DNA from: Glandiceps talaboti
Taxonomy: Eukaryota; Hemichordata; Enteropneusta; Spengelidae
Direction: 5' to 3'
Length of the DNA stretch: 64,000 nt
Assembly: GCF_964340395.1 (NCBI RefSeq)
Contig: NC_135558.1
Location: 7,045,001-7,109,000 of the forward strand
The translations under genes were made by a program, and so were the position numbers. Under the pieces are notes generated by a model. The model was not told where the DNA came from, did not search any database, and saw nothing but the letters and a program-made list of their open reading frames with translations. Below are positions 13,001 to 35,101 of this stretch, in pieces (the first letter of the stretch is position 1; each line of letters opens with the position of its first letter).

Positions 13001-16000
13001 ATCAAGAGATAATATTTTTAAGATCTTTCTTCGACGAATTGCGACCACTTGCAACTTCTGATGAGTTGTGGTTGTTGTATCAATATTTTTTGTAGGGTAT
13101 CTCTTAAGATGAATGATAGTCACAAACATATACACTGATTTGATGATATGTGTATATCTACAATTAATCAAATAAACTTCTTTCTCTGACGGGGTTCAGA
13201 TTGTGTGTTCATCTATCATTGTATCTCCTCGTTGTACATAATCTGATAACAAATAACGTCCCTACAGCATCGGCGCAGGCATGCATTTATAAGTATAGAA
13301 ACATGTTCACATTTGGGAAATGTATATATGCATGTTATTTGCCTAAGGCACTTCCGTGATGACATCACAGGGAAAATACTCCTTCGCAATTGTTTCAGGG
13401 CATTCTTGAGTAGCAGATACTATTTCTTCCTCTGAGCCAAATACATCTGCATTAAATCAAGCACAATTTGGTATTAAAATATATTTTCGAGTAGTTTGTT
13501 AAAGAATTAGAAGTACGTGTATAGCTTTTACCCGATATCATCTCTAATCCTACCACCGACTACCCACAACTCGCAGTTTTACAACTCCACTCCATAGCGA
13601 TGCATTCCTAACGTCTAAAGGATGAGCACATTAGGGTGGGCCAAGTAGTTAATTCTATGCTTCTCATGACTCGACCGACCCTAAATTTCTTCAATTTAAC
13701 ACAATAAAATGACGCCCTCTATGGCAGGATTAGAAAAAATAGCAACGATTTACTGAATCGTATCGTATCTGGGTGAAAATTGTCGTTTATTGCTGAAATT
13801 CGAAACGTGTAATAAAACAAATGATTCACAGTTTCCTTCTAACTTTACATTAATTGTTATTTCTATAGATACTGTTATGTGGTCGAGACCAGGACAGGTA
13901 TAGCTGATCTATTACACACACTTCACTGGTGAACAGGTGCACAAAGACCTCGGCATCGCAGCACGTGTGTTCACGAGTTGACTGTCTGTAACATTGTAAC
14001 AGTTAACAAATAGCGGAGTGCCATTAAAATGATTAACAAAATGTCGGACAGTTTCATGGATGGTCAACTAGTTTGTGAACAGTTTCATTTCAATTATAAA
14101 CTGTCCCATGGTTGAACAATGAGGATAAGTTTGGGTAGGAGAGGAGTAGAACCACAGACAAGTAATATTAATATAACGTGTCTGTGGTATAGACAGTATA
14201 TGGACAATGTATGAGCATGCAAACATTTGATTGTGCGCGTGGCCTATTCAAGTCAAAGGACATGACCATTACATGTCTGTGGAGATAGCTGTGGGCTCTG
14301 TGTGCAAAATGGTGCGCAGTTAGACTTATCCATTGAGAATTTCGTTCAAGAGAGGCCCACGGGCTTCTGTGTTTTCAAGGTCATATCATGATTATAAACT
14401 TGTCCACTGTGACTTCAGTTCGAGAAAAGCCTATACAGATAGAATATGTTTCGTAAAATATACATGTAATACATACACTACAATTTACCATAGTCGTATA
14501 TTTGCAAAATGCAACAAGATTTAAAAGTCGTCTGCTTGTTATTTATTTGGAATATACCACAGAAACGTAATACACGAAGTTCACGAAATTCACATATTTA
14601 CCACCATACTTGAAAAAGTATTTTTGGAAGATAAAAATGCGATAATAGTGATATTGTATATACTACTGTATGTATAAAAACATTTTATATAAATGTGTAT
14701 GGAATCTGTCATTCTGATTAAAATAGATTGTCGACCAAGACAGACAACAATCTAAAACTAAATGTTAATTAGGTTGACTGCTAGAAGGGGTTGACCGATG
14801 TGTGAGGGCGCCCCGTCACGGCGTACCTTACAGACTATTGAACTGCTTGTACGTTATATGCGAGATTCATGTAAATCTACAAGCTGGTAAACATATTTGG
14901 TCATATTCTGTTGTTGTTGTTTTGGATGAACTGCGTAAAAGGTATATTGGAGCACATATAAACGACTTTATCGATTGAATACGGAGTAGGAAACTACTCT
15001 CTTACCCTGACACGTGACCCATGCACGTGGTTCGCTGTTTCAGGTGAACACCGGACTCAAAACAACTCAGCACGCTGGCAATTACGGGTTATTACAACGT
15101 GATCGGACACACGTTTTCCATGTGCTCTGTTGGTACTGATAATGATAAAAACGTGACCGGACTTCGATATGTGTTCTGTACCGTGGGTAACAATGTATGT
15201 AATTGGACGCAAACGTTTTGTCCACGTATTCTATTTGATTGTAATAGCGGTAAAGACGTGATTGGACTCAAACTAATTAACCACCTGCGCTGCTGAATTT
15301 TTGCAATGAAGTGTATCATCGTGATTGGAAACATATATAATTGTACAGGTGCACTGCTAATTGATAATAACGGTCGGCGATGTGACTGTATTTTAAACAA
15401 ATTAAACAAACCCAAATTTATACAATTATCCAGAGTGTGTCAAACCATTCACGACATGGTCTTACTAGTATATCCAATTCAAATGGGTTCTTGGACAACC
15501 ATAACCGTACTCTGTAAGCTATAATGTGGCAGTGAGGTAGAAATGGTGGGGGGGGGGAGGGGGTAAACTGTCGATTCACCGCAGTAACTTCCTATGGATA
15601 CGCCAGCATACAACTACAACAATAATTCGCAAAACCGGCTGCTCAACTGTTGTTCTATATATATTCATGTCATTCTCTAGTTATTTCACTGTAGCAGATC
15701 TACAGTGATACAACCATCAATATACTGCCGTATTGAGTCAATCATGAATCCCCAAAGTATATAAAATAGTGACTGGATTCGCAAAAAAAAAATGTGTAAT
15801 TTGTGCCTCGTTTCCTGCAGGCTTTATAGTGCACTAGTCTACATTGCACAAGTCCGTTTATTGTATTGAATGCAAAGTGAAGGTGAGCCAATAGCGAGGG
15901 CTGTGCATAAAACAGTGAATTCAATGACAACCCAGAGAGACTGTGATTAATGAATAAGTCTACTATAAGATTAAGAATGGTTTGAATAGAGGTCGACAAA

Positions 16001-17029
16001 AGATCTAGAGGCACTGTTTATCATTGTTCGACTTATACTATTCTATAACTAAATAGTTTACAACAATAGCTCTCCCTGAACTCACTGGTTAAGGTTGTCT
16101 ACTTTCATGCACGGTGTGTTTGTCATATAACCAAAAAAATGTCGAAATCTTAGTGCCTTTCACCATGGACACTGTCTATGATTTCACATAGCCATTATCT
16201 CTCACTGGTTACGCACTGTCCCATTTAACTTTTATCGAGAATTCTCCACCAACGACATTTCTAGATGAATTAAGGTAGGGGTTCATAAAAATACGATGAA
16301 AAGCAGGTTGAGTTGAAAGGCAGAATATAGTTCTTTATTAAGATATTTCCATAAAGTTGATTTTAGGACAAGAACACACAGCTACCTGTGTGCTGTTACG
16401 GGGGGTCGGTTATGTAGTAAGAATTACCACTCAGGCTGTTCTCTCAATAAAGGCCTTAATGTGACTGTAGTCTAAATGACAACAATGAATGTAATGTACT
16501 GTGTCTGTGGGATAACATCGCATTGTTTAATCCACGTGAAAATGTATATTGGCACAAAATTGTATGATTCAGACTACAGAACCTATCTTGAAACTGTCTG
16601 AGACATGTGAGAACATCATCTAAGTACCATTGGTAGTAGTTAAAGAAGACACGCCCTTCTCAGTGAAATGTCTGTTTACAAGTTTTTGCGATGTTAACAG
16701 GGTTAAACCACATATGGTGTGGTGAATATGGTGACATAAATAAGTTGGAATTAAGAACAAATTATATGAAAAATATCGTTCCAGTTACTGCAACTGGCCT
16801 CAGACCACTAATACAATGGTCTGAGAACTGGCGTAGCATAGCAGACAAAACTTTGTGAGGGTATAAGCGCATGCGCACTTGATTGTCGGCTACAATAAGA
16901 AAAGTCTGAATAGAATCTAGACAGGTAAAACTTGGGTGCAACTTTTCCATGACCTCGCGTGACCTTTCCACAAAGAACTGTAGGGTTAACGTTTTGTTAA
17001 CGCCCAACTACTAACGTAAATAACAGAGG

Positions 17030-17115
17030 TGTAGGCGAGGCATTCAACTTGTTTTCAGTCACGATTCGTCTCAGTCAAACATCGACACTGTACTGAGAAG
17101 GGTTGCATCTTCAAG
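17030..17115 (+). other. Probable 5'UTR exon of the membrane-protein gene
   Basis: A strong donor lies at 17116 (TTCAAG then GTGAGT), and a strong acceptor at 18869 (TTCTTTCAG) leads 67 nt before the start codon at 18937. This implies a non-coding first exon ending at 17115 and a 1.75-kb intron. The upstream end is a guess: no TATA box is clear, and TCAGTC motifs near 17056 and 17073 could be initiators. The intron (17116-18869) carries a short tandem repeat with GATAGTGGTACCATGG near 18575-18665 and nothing else I recognise. Confidence 0.5.
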
Positions 17116-18574
17116 GTGAGTCTATCTACCATACTTCGATGAAATTCCCTGTGAAATTCCCTATAACATTTGATGTATGAATAACTCCGTAACAATGTAT
17201 ATTTCAGTGGTCATTAAGTACTCTGAAAGCTACATTTGTATTCTTGGTCCCGGAATTTGACGGTGTCAGCTTAGTACGATATAACAGGCGTGAATACAAA
17301 CGGTTACTGAACTACACAATGCAAGCCCAAGCTTCGTGAGCACTTAAAATTGTTTCCCCTTCTTTTTGTCTACTTACCGCAGAATGTGCATCTGAGTATT
17401 AGCAGGTGAATAGAGATGTTGACACCTTACCAATACGTTGTAGAAACACAATATTGGATATATTATTAAACGTTTCACTGAAATTTATCTATAATATTGA
17501 AACCATGCATTTTTAACACAAACATTTCGAGACTGGGCCGTCAGTGGGTCACCAGTACTGTCGGATATATGTGATGTAACAATAACCAGACAATCATCGG
17601 ACATTAGCATTAAACTTTTCATCCTAACATTTTCAGAAGTAATATAGGTAAAACGGCACTTACTTATTGATTTACAAACCTAATTTTTGCAATTGTTATG
17701 ATTTAAGGCCAGGATTTCAATCCCAGATTTACACATTTGGTTTATCTTATCAGAGAAATTATCAGGATTACTTAGGATTACTCTTTTGGACGAACTGTGT
17801 AGGGAGGTCTGTCAGATAACGGGTTTGCACATTTGAAAGTCCAATCACTTCTTCGAACTTATATAATTGTAAAATCATATAACACATGGCGTGGGAATGA
17901 AGCACAAAGACGACCAAGAAACTCCTAAAGATTTAGTAGATTTTTCAGTTTCAAGAATGGTTACCATGAACGGTGAAAAAAATAAGCAAAATGAGGCATT
18001 CTATCTGCCTACTGGGCGCGGTTGTCAAATAATTGAACGAAAATGTCGACCAGCCATTGTGTGTTGATCGCCTATTGAAGCCGATTACTTCTCTAAGGCT
18101 TTCTACTATTGTCATCATTCAAAGCAAACAATATGAATATTATTGAAAGATCGCAAACTTTTTCTTTTCATGCTGAATACGCACATCGACATAAAGCAAA
18201 CATAGAATCTGAGACGATAACAAGCTTTGTGTACATTATAAACTGACTTTTAGTGCCTTGTTTTATATATAGTTTTCCCACCTACAAAGCTGTTACTAAC
18301 TCATGGTTTAACCTTAGCTTCTAAAGGCCAATGTCTGTTAAATATGTCATTTTTGTTTTATGAATTCATAGCCAACACAACTATCTTCTATTGTGGTTTA
18401 GTGTAATTGAGTTCATCTGAATTAGAAGGGTTAGAGCGTTCCACCCATGCTTGACAATGATTTGATAGCCTTCTAATTGTATTGCACATTAAATGACCAC
18501 AGATAGCTAGGTGGGGTCTGAATTATCATTGTCCTGTCTCAACCAACAATATTTAATGATAAAAGACCGGTGGA

Positions 18575-18666
18575 GATGATGGTACCGTGGAGAAGGTGGG
18601 GATAGTGGTACCATGGATTGGGGATAGTGGTACCATGGGATTGGGATAGTGGTACCATGGGATGGG
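18575..18666. repeat. Short tandem repeat, about 4 copies
   Basis: Units of about 20-25 bp built on GGGATAGTGGTACCATGG, inside the intron upstream of the membrane-protein gene. Confidence 0.8.
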
Positions 18667-18936
18667 ATGAGAATAAAAACTAACATATTTTTCCCATTCC
18701 TACTTTAGAAAAATGTGTGTTCCATTTTGTTTTGTATAGTCAGTAGTTTAGATATAAACAAACTTAGGAATAGAAAATAACTACAACCACAAAACGATAG
18801 CAGGCTAAAATTTGCATATAAAGTCTGGTGATATTTCATAACAATCACATATTTATATTCTTCTTTCAGGAACCCAACTGGATTGTTAGTGTCTTCTAGT
18901 CCAATTTGAAAGGCTGGGACCACAGTCTCGATCAAA

Positions 18937-21222
18937 ATGGAATCATTCACCTTCAGCACACTGTTGATGGTATTATGTATGTCTCTTGTGATTTCACCTG
19001 TGGCAGCAGCCGACGATGATGGCGGTATTCCCATGGGAGTACTGATTGCAATTTGTGTGGTGATATTCTTTGGAACTATACTCGTTATCCTGTGCTTTAT
19101 TCAATTCTGTATCAAGAACTATAATCCACTTGATTACTGCTACTTCTGCTTGAACAGAAAAAAGCAACCATACGCCAATGCAAGATCTGAATCACATACA
19201 ATGGTAATGTCAGGTGGACATTCAGAGACGATGGTTCAGACTGATGGCGTAAGTAGAATGAGACAGGTGACAGATCAGCGTACAGCCAGCACAGCACAAC
19301 AACGAATTGTTAACACAACAGAAACACGTACAATTGTCAACTCAGGAGGACACACTGGGAGAGTTATTCAAACGGATGATCTCTACGCAAAAGTACAGAA
19401 ATCCAACAAAGGTAACAGAGAGTTATTGGTCGTGGAGAAAGTTGAAGTCGATGGTGGACGAGCACAGAACGACTACTTGACCACAGACGTCTTCACAAAT
19501 GAATCGAATCAAAGAGAGAGAGTTTTTGTTCACGACCACAACATCATTCTCAAACAACAGTCGAATATGCATGGATCTCTCTTTGTTGACGATGAGGAGG
19601 ACGTGATGGATGGTAGCCAGGAAACTGAAAGGTTTACATACAGTACAGGGTACACGCCTTCCACATCTCAAGAAAAACTGGTGGTGGATATGGAAGGAGA
19701 AGGCTCCGAAGGTGTGCACTACATACAGACAACCAAAGAAGTGCGCACAACTCCGTCTGGTGAAACTGTGGTCGTAGTCCGCGATGGTCACAATGCTTAC
19801 ACCAATATGGGTCTCAATATACAAGACGAAGAAAGTAGAATTGATAATGAAGAGTACGTACACAGCAGTGGTGGTGGCGTACAGAGAATTATCAAGCGTA
19901 CTGTTGTTAGAGAAGAATTCGAAGATGTTACTCCGCCTAAAGTGGAGAATATAGAATATAGACAGGTGTATCGACAAGACATGTCCAACCAAGATGAGAA
20001 TGAAGTACATGCAGCCATTCAAGAGATCGATAGAGTCGCTGCAAACGAAGGAAGTGAAGTTGTTAACAAACATGTCTACGTCACTCGTACAATGAACGAT
20101 GACCAAAGGAACTACATCACTGAAGAACGAATGGATGACAACGATGGATATAATGTGGTCACCACCAAGGTGACAAAGGTCATCCAAGAAGCCCCGTCTA
20201 CAGCTAGGCAGAGAGAAATACACATGGTACGTGGTGGAGATGTCGTGAGGCAAGAATTACCAGTAGTTGACTATCCCATGGAAGACGATGACGAGTTTCA
20301 CCAAGGCAGACAGGTAGTCTATCGTAGAGGACAAAGTTTGAAAGAGGGTCATGTTGTGAGCGGAGATGCTCATGGGCAAGTGTCACGTAAATCAGCGACT
20401 AGGTATTCCTACCACGGTGTGCCACCAAGAGAATCACGAGTTGTGTACGTTGACGGACAACCATCTCAATCCACTGTTGTCAGGCGAGAGATAGTGAACG
20501 AACCACGGATTGTCTATGTGGATGGACAGCCATCTACATCAAGATACACTTATGAACTTGAGGAACCGGAAGATGAATTTGAAACACGAAGAACCTATGT
20601 AACAACGGAGGAGGATGTGACTGAAGAAACACACCCATCAATTACAACTACCGAGGTACGAAGGGAAGGAGAGGTAGTTGAAAGTAATCCATCAACCATC
20701 ACAACAACCACAACAGTCACGAGAGAAATCCAAGGAGGAGGAGGAAGACGCGTGATTGAAAGTACTCCAGGTTCTATCGTTACAACCACTACCACAGAAA
20801 GGGAAATGCATGGAGGGAATTATGGTGTTGAATCCACCCCAGGCACAACTACCACTACTGTACACAGAGAAGAATATGTCCAGGAAGCAAGCCCAACCAC
20901 CTATACAAGTGAGGCATACACCGAAACAGATGGCCAAGAAGACTCTGATGTCACATACAGTGTCATTAAACGAATAGATGAAGTGGTTGAAGGCGCAGAC
21001 ACCAATGTAGAAAGTTCAACCACTGAAACGAAGGGAGATTGGTTTGTATCTTCAGCATCAATGGTGAAAAGAAACCCTGTTGAAACAATGTACATCGATC
21101 TTGGTCCTGAAGAAAACTTTACTGGCTCTAAAAAGACAACAACCACAACCACCACATATACCTTAGACAACGGTGATGATTTCGGTGAGATAATAGTCGA
21201 CACAGGAGAAGCGGCCAACTAA
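18937..21222 (+). CDS. Single-pass membrane protein with long Thr-rich acidic tail, unrecognised
   Basis: The 761-aa protein lies in one exon. Start at 18937 is the first ATG after the acceptor at 18869 and has a good context (AAAATGG). Residues 1-25 look like a signal peptide (LLMVLCMSLVISPVAAA), followed by a very short acidic ectodomain (DDDGG) and a transmembrane segment at about 33-58 (VLIAICVVIFFGTILVILCF). A juxtamembrane cysteine cluster (residues about 57-71, with CIKNYNPLDYCYFC) could be palmitoylated. The remaining 690 residues should be cytosolic. They are rich in E, D, T and V, with two copies of YVDGQPS (about 504 and 525) and five or six diverged repeats of the type E-x-x-P-S/G-x-x-TTTT-x-x-RE at about 560-670. 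A second Thr run (TTTTTTTYTLDNGDD) precedes the C-terminus. I recognise no family. The layout suggests a membrane-anchored scaffold or adaptor, which is inference only. Codon use and the absence of stops over 2.3 kb support a real gene. Confidence 0.85.
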   Translation: MESFTFSTLLMVLCMSLVISPVAAADDDGGIPMGVLIAICVVIFFGTILVILCFIQFCIKNYNPLDYCYFCLNRKKQPYANARSESHTMVMSGGHSETMVQTDGVSRMRQVTDQRTASTAQQRIVNTTETRTIVNSGGHTGRVIQTDDLYAKVQKSNKGNRELLVVEKVEVDGGRAQNDYLTTDVFTNESNQRERVFVHDHNIILKQQSNMHGSLFVDDEEDVMDGSQETERFTYSTGYTPSTSQEKLVVDMEGEGSEGVHYIQTTKEVRTTPSGETVVVVRDGHNAYTNMGLNIQDEESRIDNEEYVHSSGGGVQRIIKRTVVREEFEDVTPPKVENIEYRQVYRQDMSNQDENEVHAAIQEIDRVAANEGSEVVNKHVYVTRTMNDDQRNYITEERMDDNDGYNVVTTKVTKVIQEAPSTARQREIHMVRGGDVVRQELPVVDYPMEDDDEFHQGRQVVYRRGQSLKEGHVVSGDAHGQVSRKSATRYSYHGVPPRESRVVYVDGQPSQSTVVRREIVNEPRIVYVDGQPSTSRYTYELEEPEDEFETRRTYVTTEEDVTEETHPSITTTEVRREGEVVESNPSTITTTTTVTREIQGGGGRRVIESTPGSIVTTTTTEREMHGGNYGVESTPGTTTTTVHREEYVQEASPTTYTSEAYTETDGQEDSDVTYSVIKRIDEVVEGADTNVESSTTETKGDWFVSSASMVKRNPVETMYIDLGPEENFTGSKKTTTTTTTYTLDNGDDFGEIIVDTGEAAN

Positions 21223-21735
21223 GCACAAAAGAACAATTATGCCGACAACTTACCTTTTTCCCTGAAAGTGTTACGTGTCTCAACTGGAATGGCACAGTTG
21301 AAGTTCACATGCTCGGTTCAACTTCATGTAAGATTTTTGAAGGCGTTTCGAGAGCGTGTAGATTTGTAAACGGAGCACTCAGCTCAGAGCGGTCCTTTAT
21401 TTCAATGTTTCTCATCGTAACACCTTAAAATGATTGGTCAGTCTGTCGGTCAAAAAGAAAGAAAAACGGAGAGTAATTGTTGGTGAACATGTTGACTGTT
21501 CTTTCAAATTGATTTATAACCACACGTTTAACTGTGACCACTACCTTAGAAATGACAATTAAAATCTGGAGGATCCCATGAACCTTTTGATTACAAATCC
21601 CAATTTCAGCGATGGATGATAATATTTGCCAACATACACACGTGTAGTCTCGCCATCTCACCAACGATTTGTTTCTATCCGACCATAGAGGGCGTTATTT
21701 GTAAAAAAAAAAAAAAAAAAGTTTTGGTCAGTCTT

Positions 21736-21741
21736 AATAAA
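21736..21741 (+). terminator. Candidate polyadenylation signal
   Basis: AATAAA about 515 nt after the stop codon at 21222, shortly after a genomic A-run at about 21703-21720. It is the first canonical signal downstream of the membrane-protein gene. Confidence 0.4.
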
Positions 21742-21749
21742 TATAGGCT

Positions 21750-24091
21750 TGGCCGGGTCATGAGAAACATAAGAATAACCTTTAGAACATGATACAAAAT
21801 TTGAAGTGAATCAAAATTGTACAAGTATATTTTCACTGTATAAAATATATAAGCTTAGATTTCGATGACTACATAGTAATATGAAATAAGTGTTGTTTGT
21901 TACTTACTGTATATATCGGAGTACAACAATTATTTAATTACATGTTCATAGCGCATATTCTTTAAGGCGACATTAACAATATTTCTTGCTGAAGAGTAAT
22001 GGATTAGTATCATGATCATTTATATTGCAGAAGACGTTAATTGCCAGTCTTCTTTGTACATGTCGAGTCCAAATGTAATGGTTTAATATTATTCATATAC
22101 TAAGAAAAAGTACGGGATGAATTGATCAACAAACTCAAGCAAAAATCAAAATGTTTTTTTTTTTCGACAAGTTAAGTTTTAGAAGTTTTTCTTTTCGGTC
22201 AACCATGCATCATTTTTAGGGTTAAATGATATACACTTGTACCTCCAGTAGCCGTGTGACATTGCTCATGATTGCTACGACGCCGATTTACTCCGAGGGC
22301 GTTATTTTGTATATATTACATCATTATTGAATTCCAAATCATTATTTGTACATTTTTTCATAACTCTGAAGGTGTAATTTGTAAGATAGCACACAGATAG
22401 GATATAATTCATCATCACAACCAAAATAATACGCCAAAAGCACATAATATAACACGTTTTTAGATAATTTGAAGTGACTTTGAGTTTAGTGACAGGTCAC
22501 ATACACAGGTCAGTATGTATATAAAAATGATAATTATGCACGACGTAATACTTGAACAATAATACAAATCAAATATAATAAATAAATCTAGGACTATACT
22601 TGTCGAATTCAAATCGCAATATTACGTAATGTATACCGACTAGGACACTAGAATGCGCCATGGTGAATTATCTCTGAACTTGAAAGCAAAGCTTTTTAAA
22701 ATCTCAAAAAAAAACTTTGCTATATGAAAGCTTGTTCCTGGTCCTTTTGTAATAATAAATGAAAAAAAATTGTTCGTCTACAGCTAGTTTCAAAGAAATT
22801 TTATTTTCCAACACAGTATCGGGCGGCCATATTGGATTCCACAATGTTTTAATTTTCATATAATTTTGAACTATTTCAAAGATTTGAACGTCGATCCTCA
22901 TTTTTTGTGATTTTAACTAAGACCGGGTTTGAGTTTTCTTGCAAAAAGTAACAACAAAAGTTTAATATATTTATACCCGGGGCACATTCTACTTTTGACG
23001 GATTTTCCTTGTTAATATTTTGATAAAGAAGTTTGACATTATTACATAGCTGTTGTATGGACCTACAAATCCTTATCTTACTTCATTCTAATTTCATGAG
23101 AAACTTATATTTTGAACCTGCAAGTACTTCTTGTGTTGTAGTGCTATTGTATCTGTTATCGTATTTTAAATGGCATGTGTTTTTCTTACCATTATCAGAG
23201 AGTATATTTTTGTATCCGCCTATACGTACCACCATAGCTTGTTTTGATAGAATTGATAATAGTACTATTACTGTGGTATGACGTAGTTGAGGAGTGCAAT
23301 GTCGGTGTCGGGTATTTCATAGTATACCCCCAGGTCTGTGGGTATTGTTAGAACTTGGAAGTGTTTTATTTTTAAAAAAAATAAAATTACCAAAAGTCGA
23401 AAGAACAAAACTGGAAGACTCGATTGTATGATTTTTTGAAAGATAATAAACAGTCTGGAGGTCAAGTTCCATATTTCAGATGTAGTCAACGGACAAGTTT
23501 TTTTTTCCTTTCAGCGATAGTGCCAGACAAAATATGAACAATTTTTGCATTCAATTGCTCTCATCATGAATTTAGCGGAGGATGTCAGCTGGTTTTTTTG
23601 TTCCACCTCCCCAGTGGTGTAGGAACCCTACCCACTCAACAGCTTAGCTTTCGTCTTGCCTTCCAGCCTAATGCCTTTCAGTCGACGCAATTCCCCTATT
23701 CTCCATTTGAAAATGTTTCCTATACTAACAACCACCCAACAATGATATATTTAGTTCCTAGGTAGCTCTGGATATACGCTACGGGAACTCCGACACATCT
23801 TCATCGTGCACTTCTCTGGAGCGTATATTTCTATGATGACGCACGATTATCTAAAGTATCATCGTCGTTACACTTATAATCTTCAATATCCAGTCACCCT
23901 AGGCCTGTAATAATCGGACAACTTATGTAATACTCTGATAGACAATAAACGACGAACCACTCGCAAGGTAAAGTTTTGTGGCCTGAACCTTGCAGCTAGC
24001 GCCCTCTAAAGTAAACGCATACAATGTACCTTACTTGTTAAATTGATTCCTTATTTGTTCACCATTTCACCATAACATCCAGTTTGGTTGG

Positions 24092-24136
<45 letters not shown>

Positions 24137-24779
24137 CCAATCAACCAACCAACCAACCAACCAACCATGACAGAGACATGCATGGCATGCCTTTCTGTTG
24201 TAGTATGGGTGGGTGGGTGTGTGTATATTACTTGTCTGTGGTGTATATGGGTCACTGTGTGCACAAGTGTCTGTCTGTCATTGTGTATGTGTTGATCTAT
24301 TGTTTGTATTGACACACCATATTCACAGATTTCTAGGTTTGACAACATATTTTTTTTTCAAAAAAGAAAAAAAAAACTAAAGACAATAGTCAGGACAAGA
24401 AGGTGATACTTTTTGTGTACTTTATATATGTTGTTATGTAACTGGCCACACCAATAAAACCCCTGTTTTGAGTATTGGAGGGTTCTTGCAGTGACCAAGA
24501 TAAGAAACTATTCCTTCTTGGTGCACTACTACCACTCTTGGGGTTAAAAAAAATGGTTTAGCTTGCAAACTGAACAGACATTATAATTTTTGGTTTCATG
24601 GCGAGATTTAGAAAATAATTTATTGCACAAAATAATGACGAGCAAAATCAATCCATATAAAACCAACAGCCTTCTTTACAGCATCAATATAAAGTTCAGT
24701 AAAGTGTACAGACATAAAAGACTGACTTATCAGGATGATACTCATCCTGATTTTTCAAGTCTTTGTTTTCTTGCCTAGT
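21750..24779. other. Intergenic stretch without recognised genes
   Basis: AT-rich sequence between the membrane-protein gene and the 3' end of NUBPL. It has only short open frames and one tetranucleotide array (24092-24167). Confidence 0.6.
24092..24167. repeat. (CAAT)n then (CAAC)n microsatellite
   Basis: CAAT tetranucleotides grading into CAAC units, followed by GT-rich sequence. Confidence 0.95.
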
Positions 24780-25550
24780 TCTACATTTCCATGGCAACAA
24801 CTCATCATTTACAAATCTGAGGTCAAAATGTACACAATTACACAGCTCCTTCATTATGGCTAAAATATGATACTTCTCTGTTGTAACAACATACATCAAA
24901 TATCTGGACATTGTCATGTAAAATTGATGTCTCCATGGTGCTGAGCTTTGTTACTATGTTACCCCACATATCCATAGTAACCACTACTCTTTTTCTTTAT
25001 TGGATATGCATTTATTGATTCACATGTCCATGGTAACAAACAAAGTATCTGATTTGCAACCATGGATTTTCATCTCCATGGTAGCAATACTCAATTTTCA
25101 AGTAGCTGATATGCTGTTCTGCAGCAGCATTTCCATGGTAACAAATACTGTTTTTCAAAAATCTGATTTGCAGCTACGGATCCATGTCACTATGGTGATA
25201 ACTTCTATTCTTTTCTCATGTTATAGCTCTTCATGGTAAAAAATACTCTCCTTCAAAATATCTGAGGTGCTGTTATAGATCCAATCTCCATGGTGATAAC
25301 TACATACAATCAAAGTACTTTATGAGTGGTTATGAATCCACAGGTCTCTATTAACAAGTACTTCATTCAAAAGTCACCCATTCTTCTGTATCTATGGCTA
25401 TATGTAACCATGGTGACAAAGTCACTCCTTCTGTATCTATGTCTCTGTGTTATCACAGTGACAACATCACATCCATTCTTCTGCTTTGTGTAACCCTGGT
25501 GACAAAGTCAAACTCCTCTTTCCATTGCTTTGTGTAACCATGGTAACAAT
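24780..25550. repeat. Diverged CCATGGTAACAA-type tandem repeat at the NUBPL 3' end
   Basis: About a dozen degenerate units of some 50-60 bp share a core CCATGG(T/C)AACAA, for example near 24787, 25026, 25130, 25407 and 25536. The array ends about 25 bp before the NUBPL stop codon and so probably lies in or beside its 3'UTR. TTTATT near 24994 is a possible minus-strand polyadenylation signal. The GGYAAC core resembles an RFX/X-box half-site, which may be coincidence. Confidence 0.7.
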
Positions 25551-25573
25551 GATCACATTTTAACTTTTATCTA

Positions 25574-34630
<9,057 letters not shown>

Positions 34631-34854
34631 TGTTATAGCGCCCTCAACGTTAAGTAATATAACTGTATCATAAATAGCTAGCAAGCTAGCGGGTAATTGG
34701 ACGGCAGTGACGCCTGCAAAACTAGTCGTAGAATAGAAGAGTAGATGCAGAGTAGATAGTGGCCCTGAAAATATCATTTGCAATAATTCAGGTTTGTGAA
34801 GTAATAAATAAACAAATAAAAACAGCAAGCAAACAACAAACAATAATAATAAGT

Positions 34855-35101
34855 GAATAAATAAATAAATAAATAAATTAATTAATTAATTAACAAACGA
34901 ATGAATGAATGAATGAATGAATTAATGAATGAATGAATTAATTAATTAATTAATTAAATAAATAAATGAATGAATGAATGAATGAATGAATGAATGAATA
35001 AACAAATAAACTATATATACATATTAGTAATAAATAAATAAATAAATAAATAAATTAATTAATTAATTAATTAATTGATTGGTTGATTGATTAATTAATT
35101 A
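34855..35101. repeat. (AAAT)/(AATT)/(AATG)n tetranucleotide array
   Basis: Alternating blocks of AAAT, AATT and AATG units, each block pure, as expected from stepwise slippage and conversion. Confidence 0.95.

Noticed and set aside
15092-15415. Overlapping open frames on both strands with loosely repeated motifs
   Set aside because: The pattern looks like an eroded tandem repeat. Neither strand shows a domain or convincing splice sites.
34631-34843. Extension of NUBPL upstream of 34630 in the same open frame
   Set aside because: The frame is open up to 34843, but the added residues are hydrophobic and unlike a mitochondrial presequence, and later methionines fit the family better.
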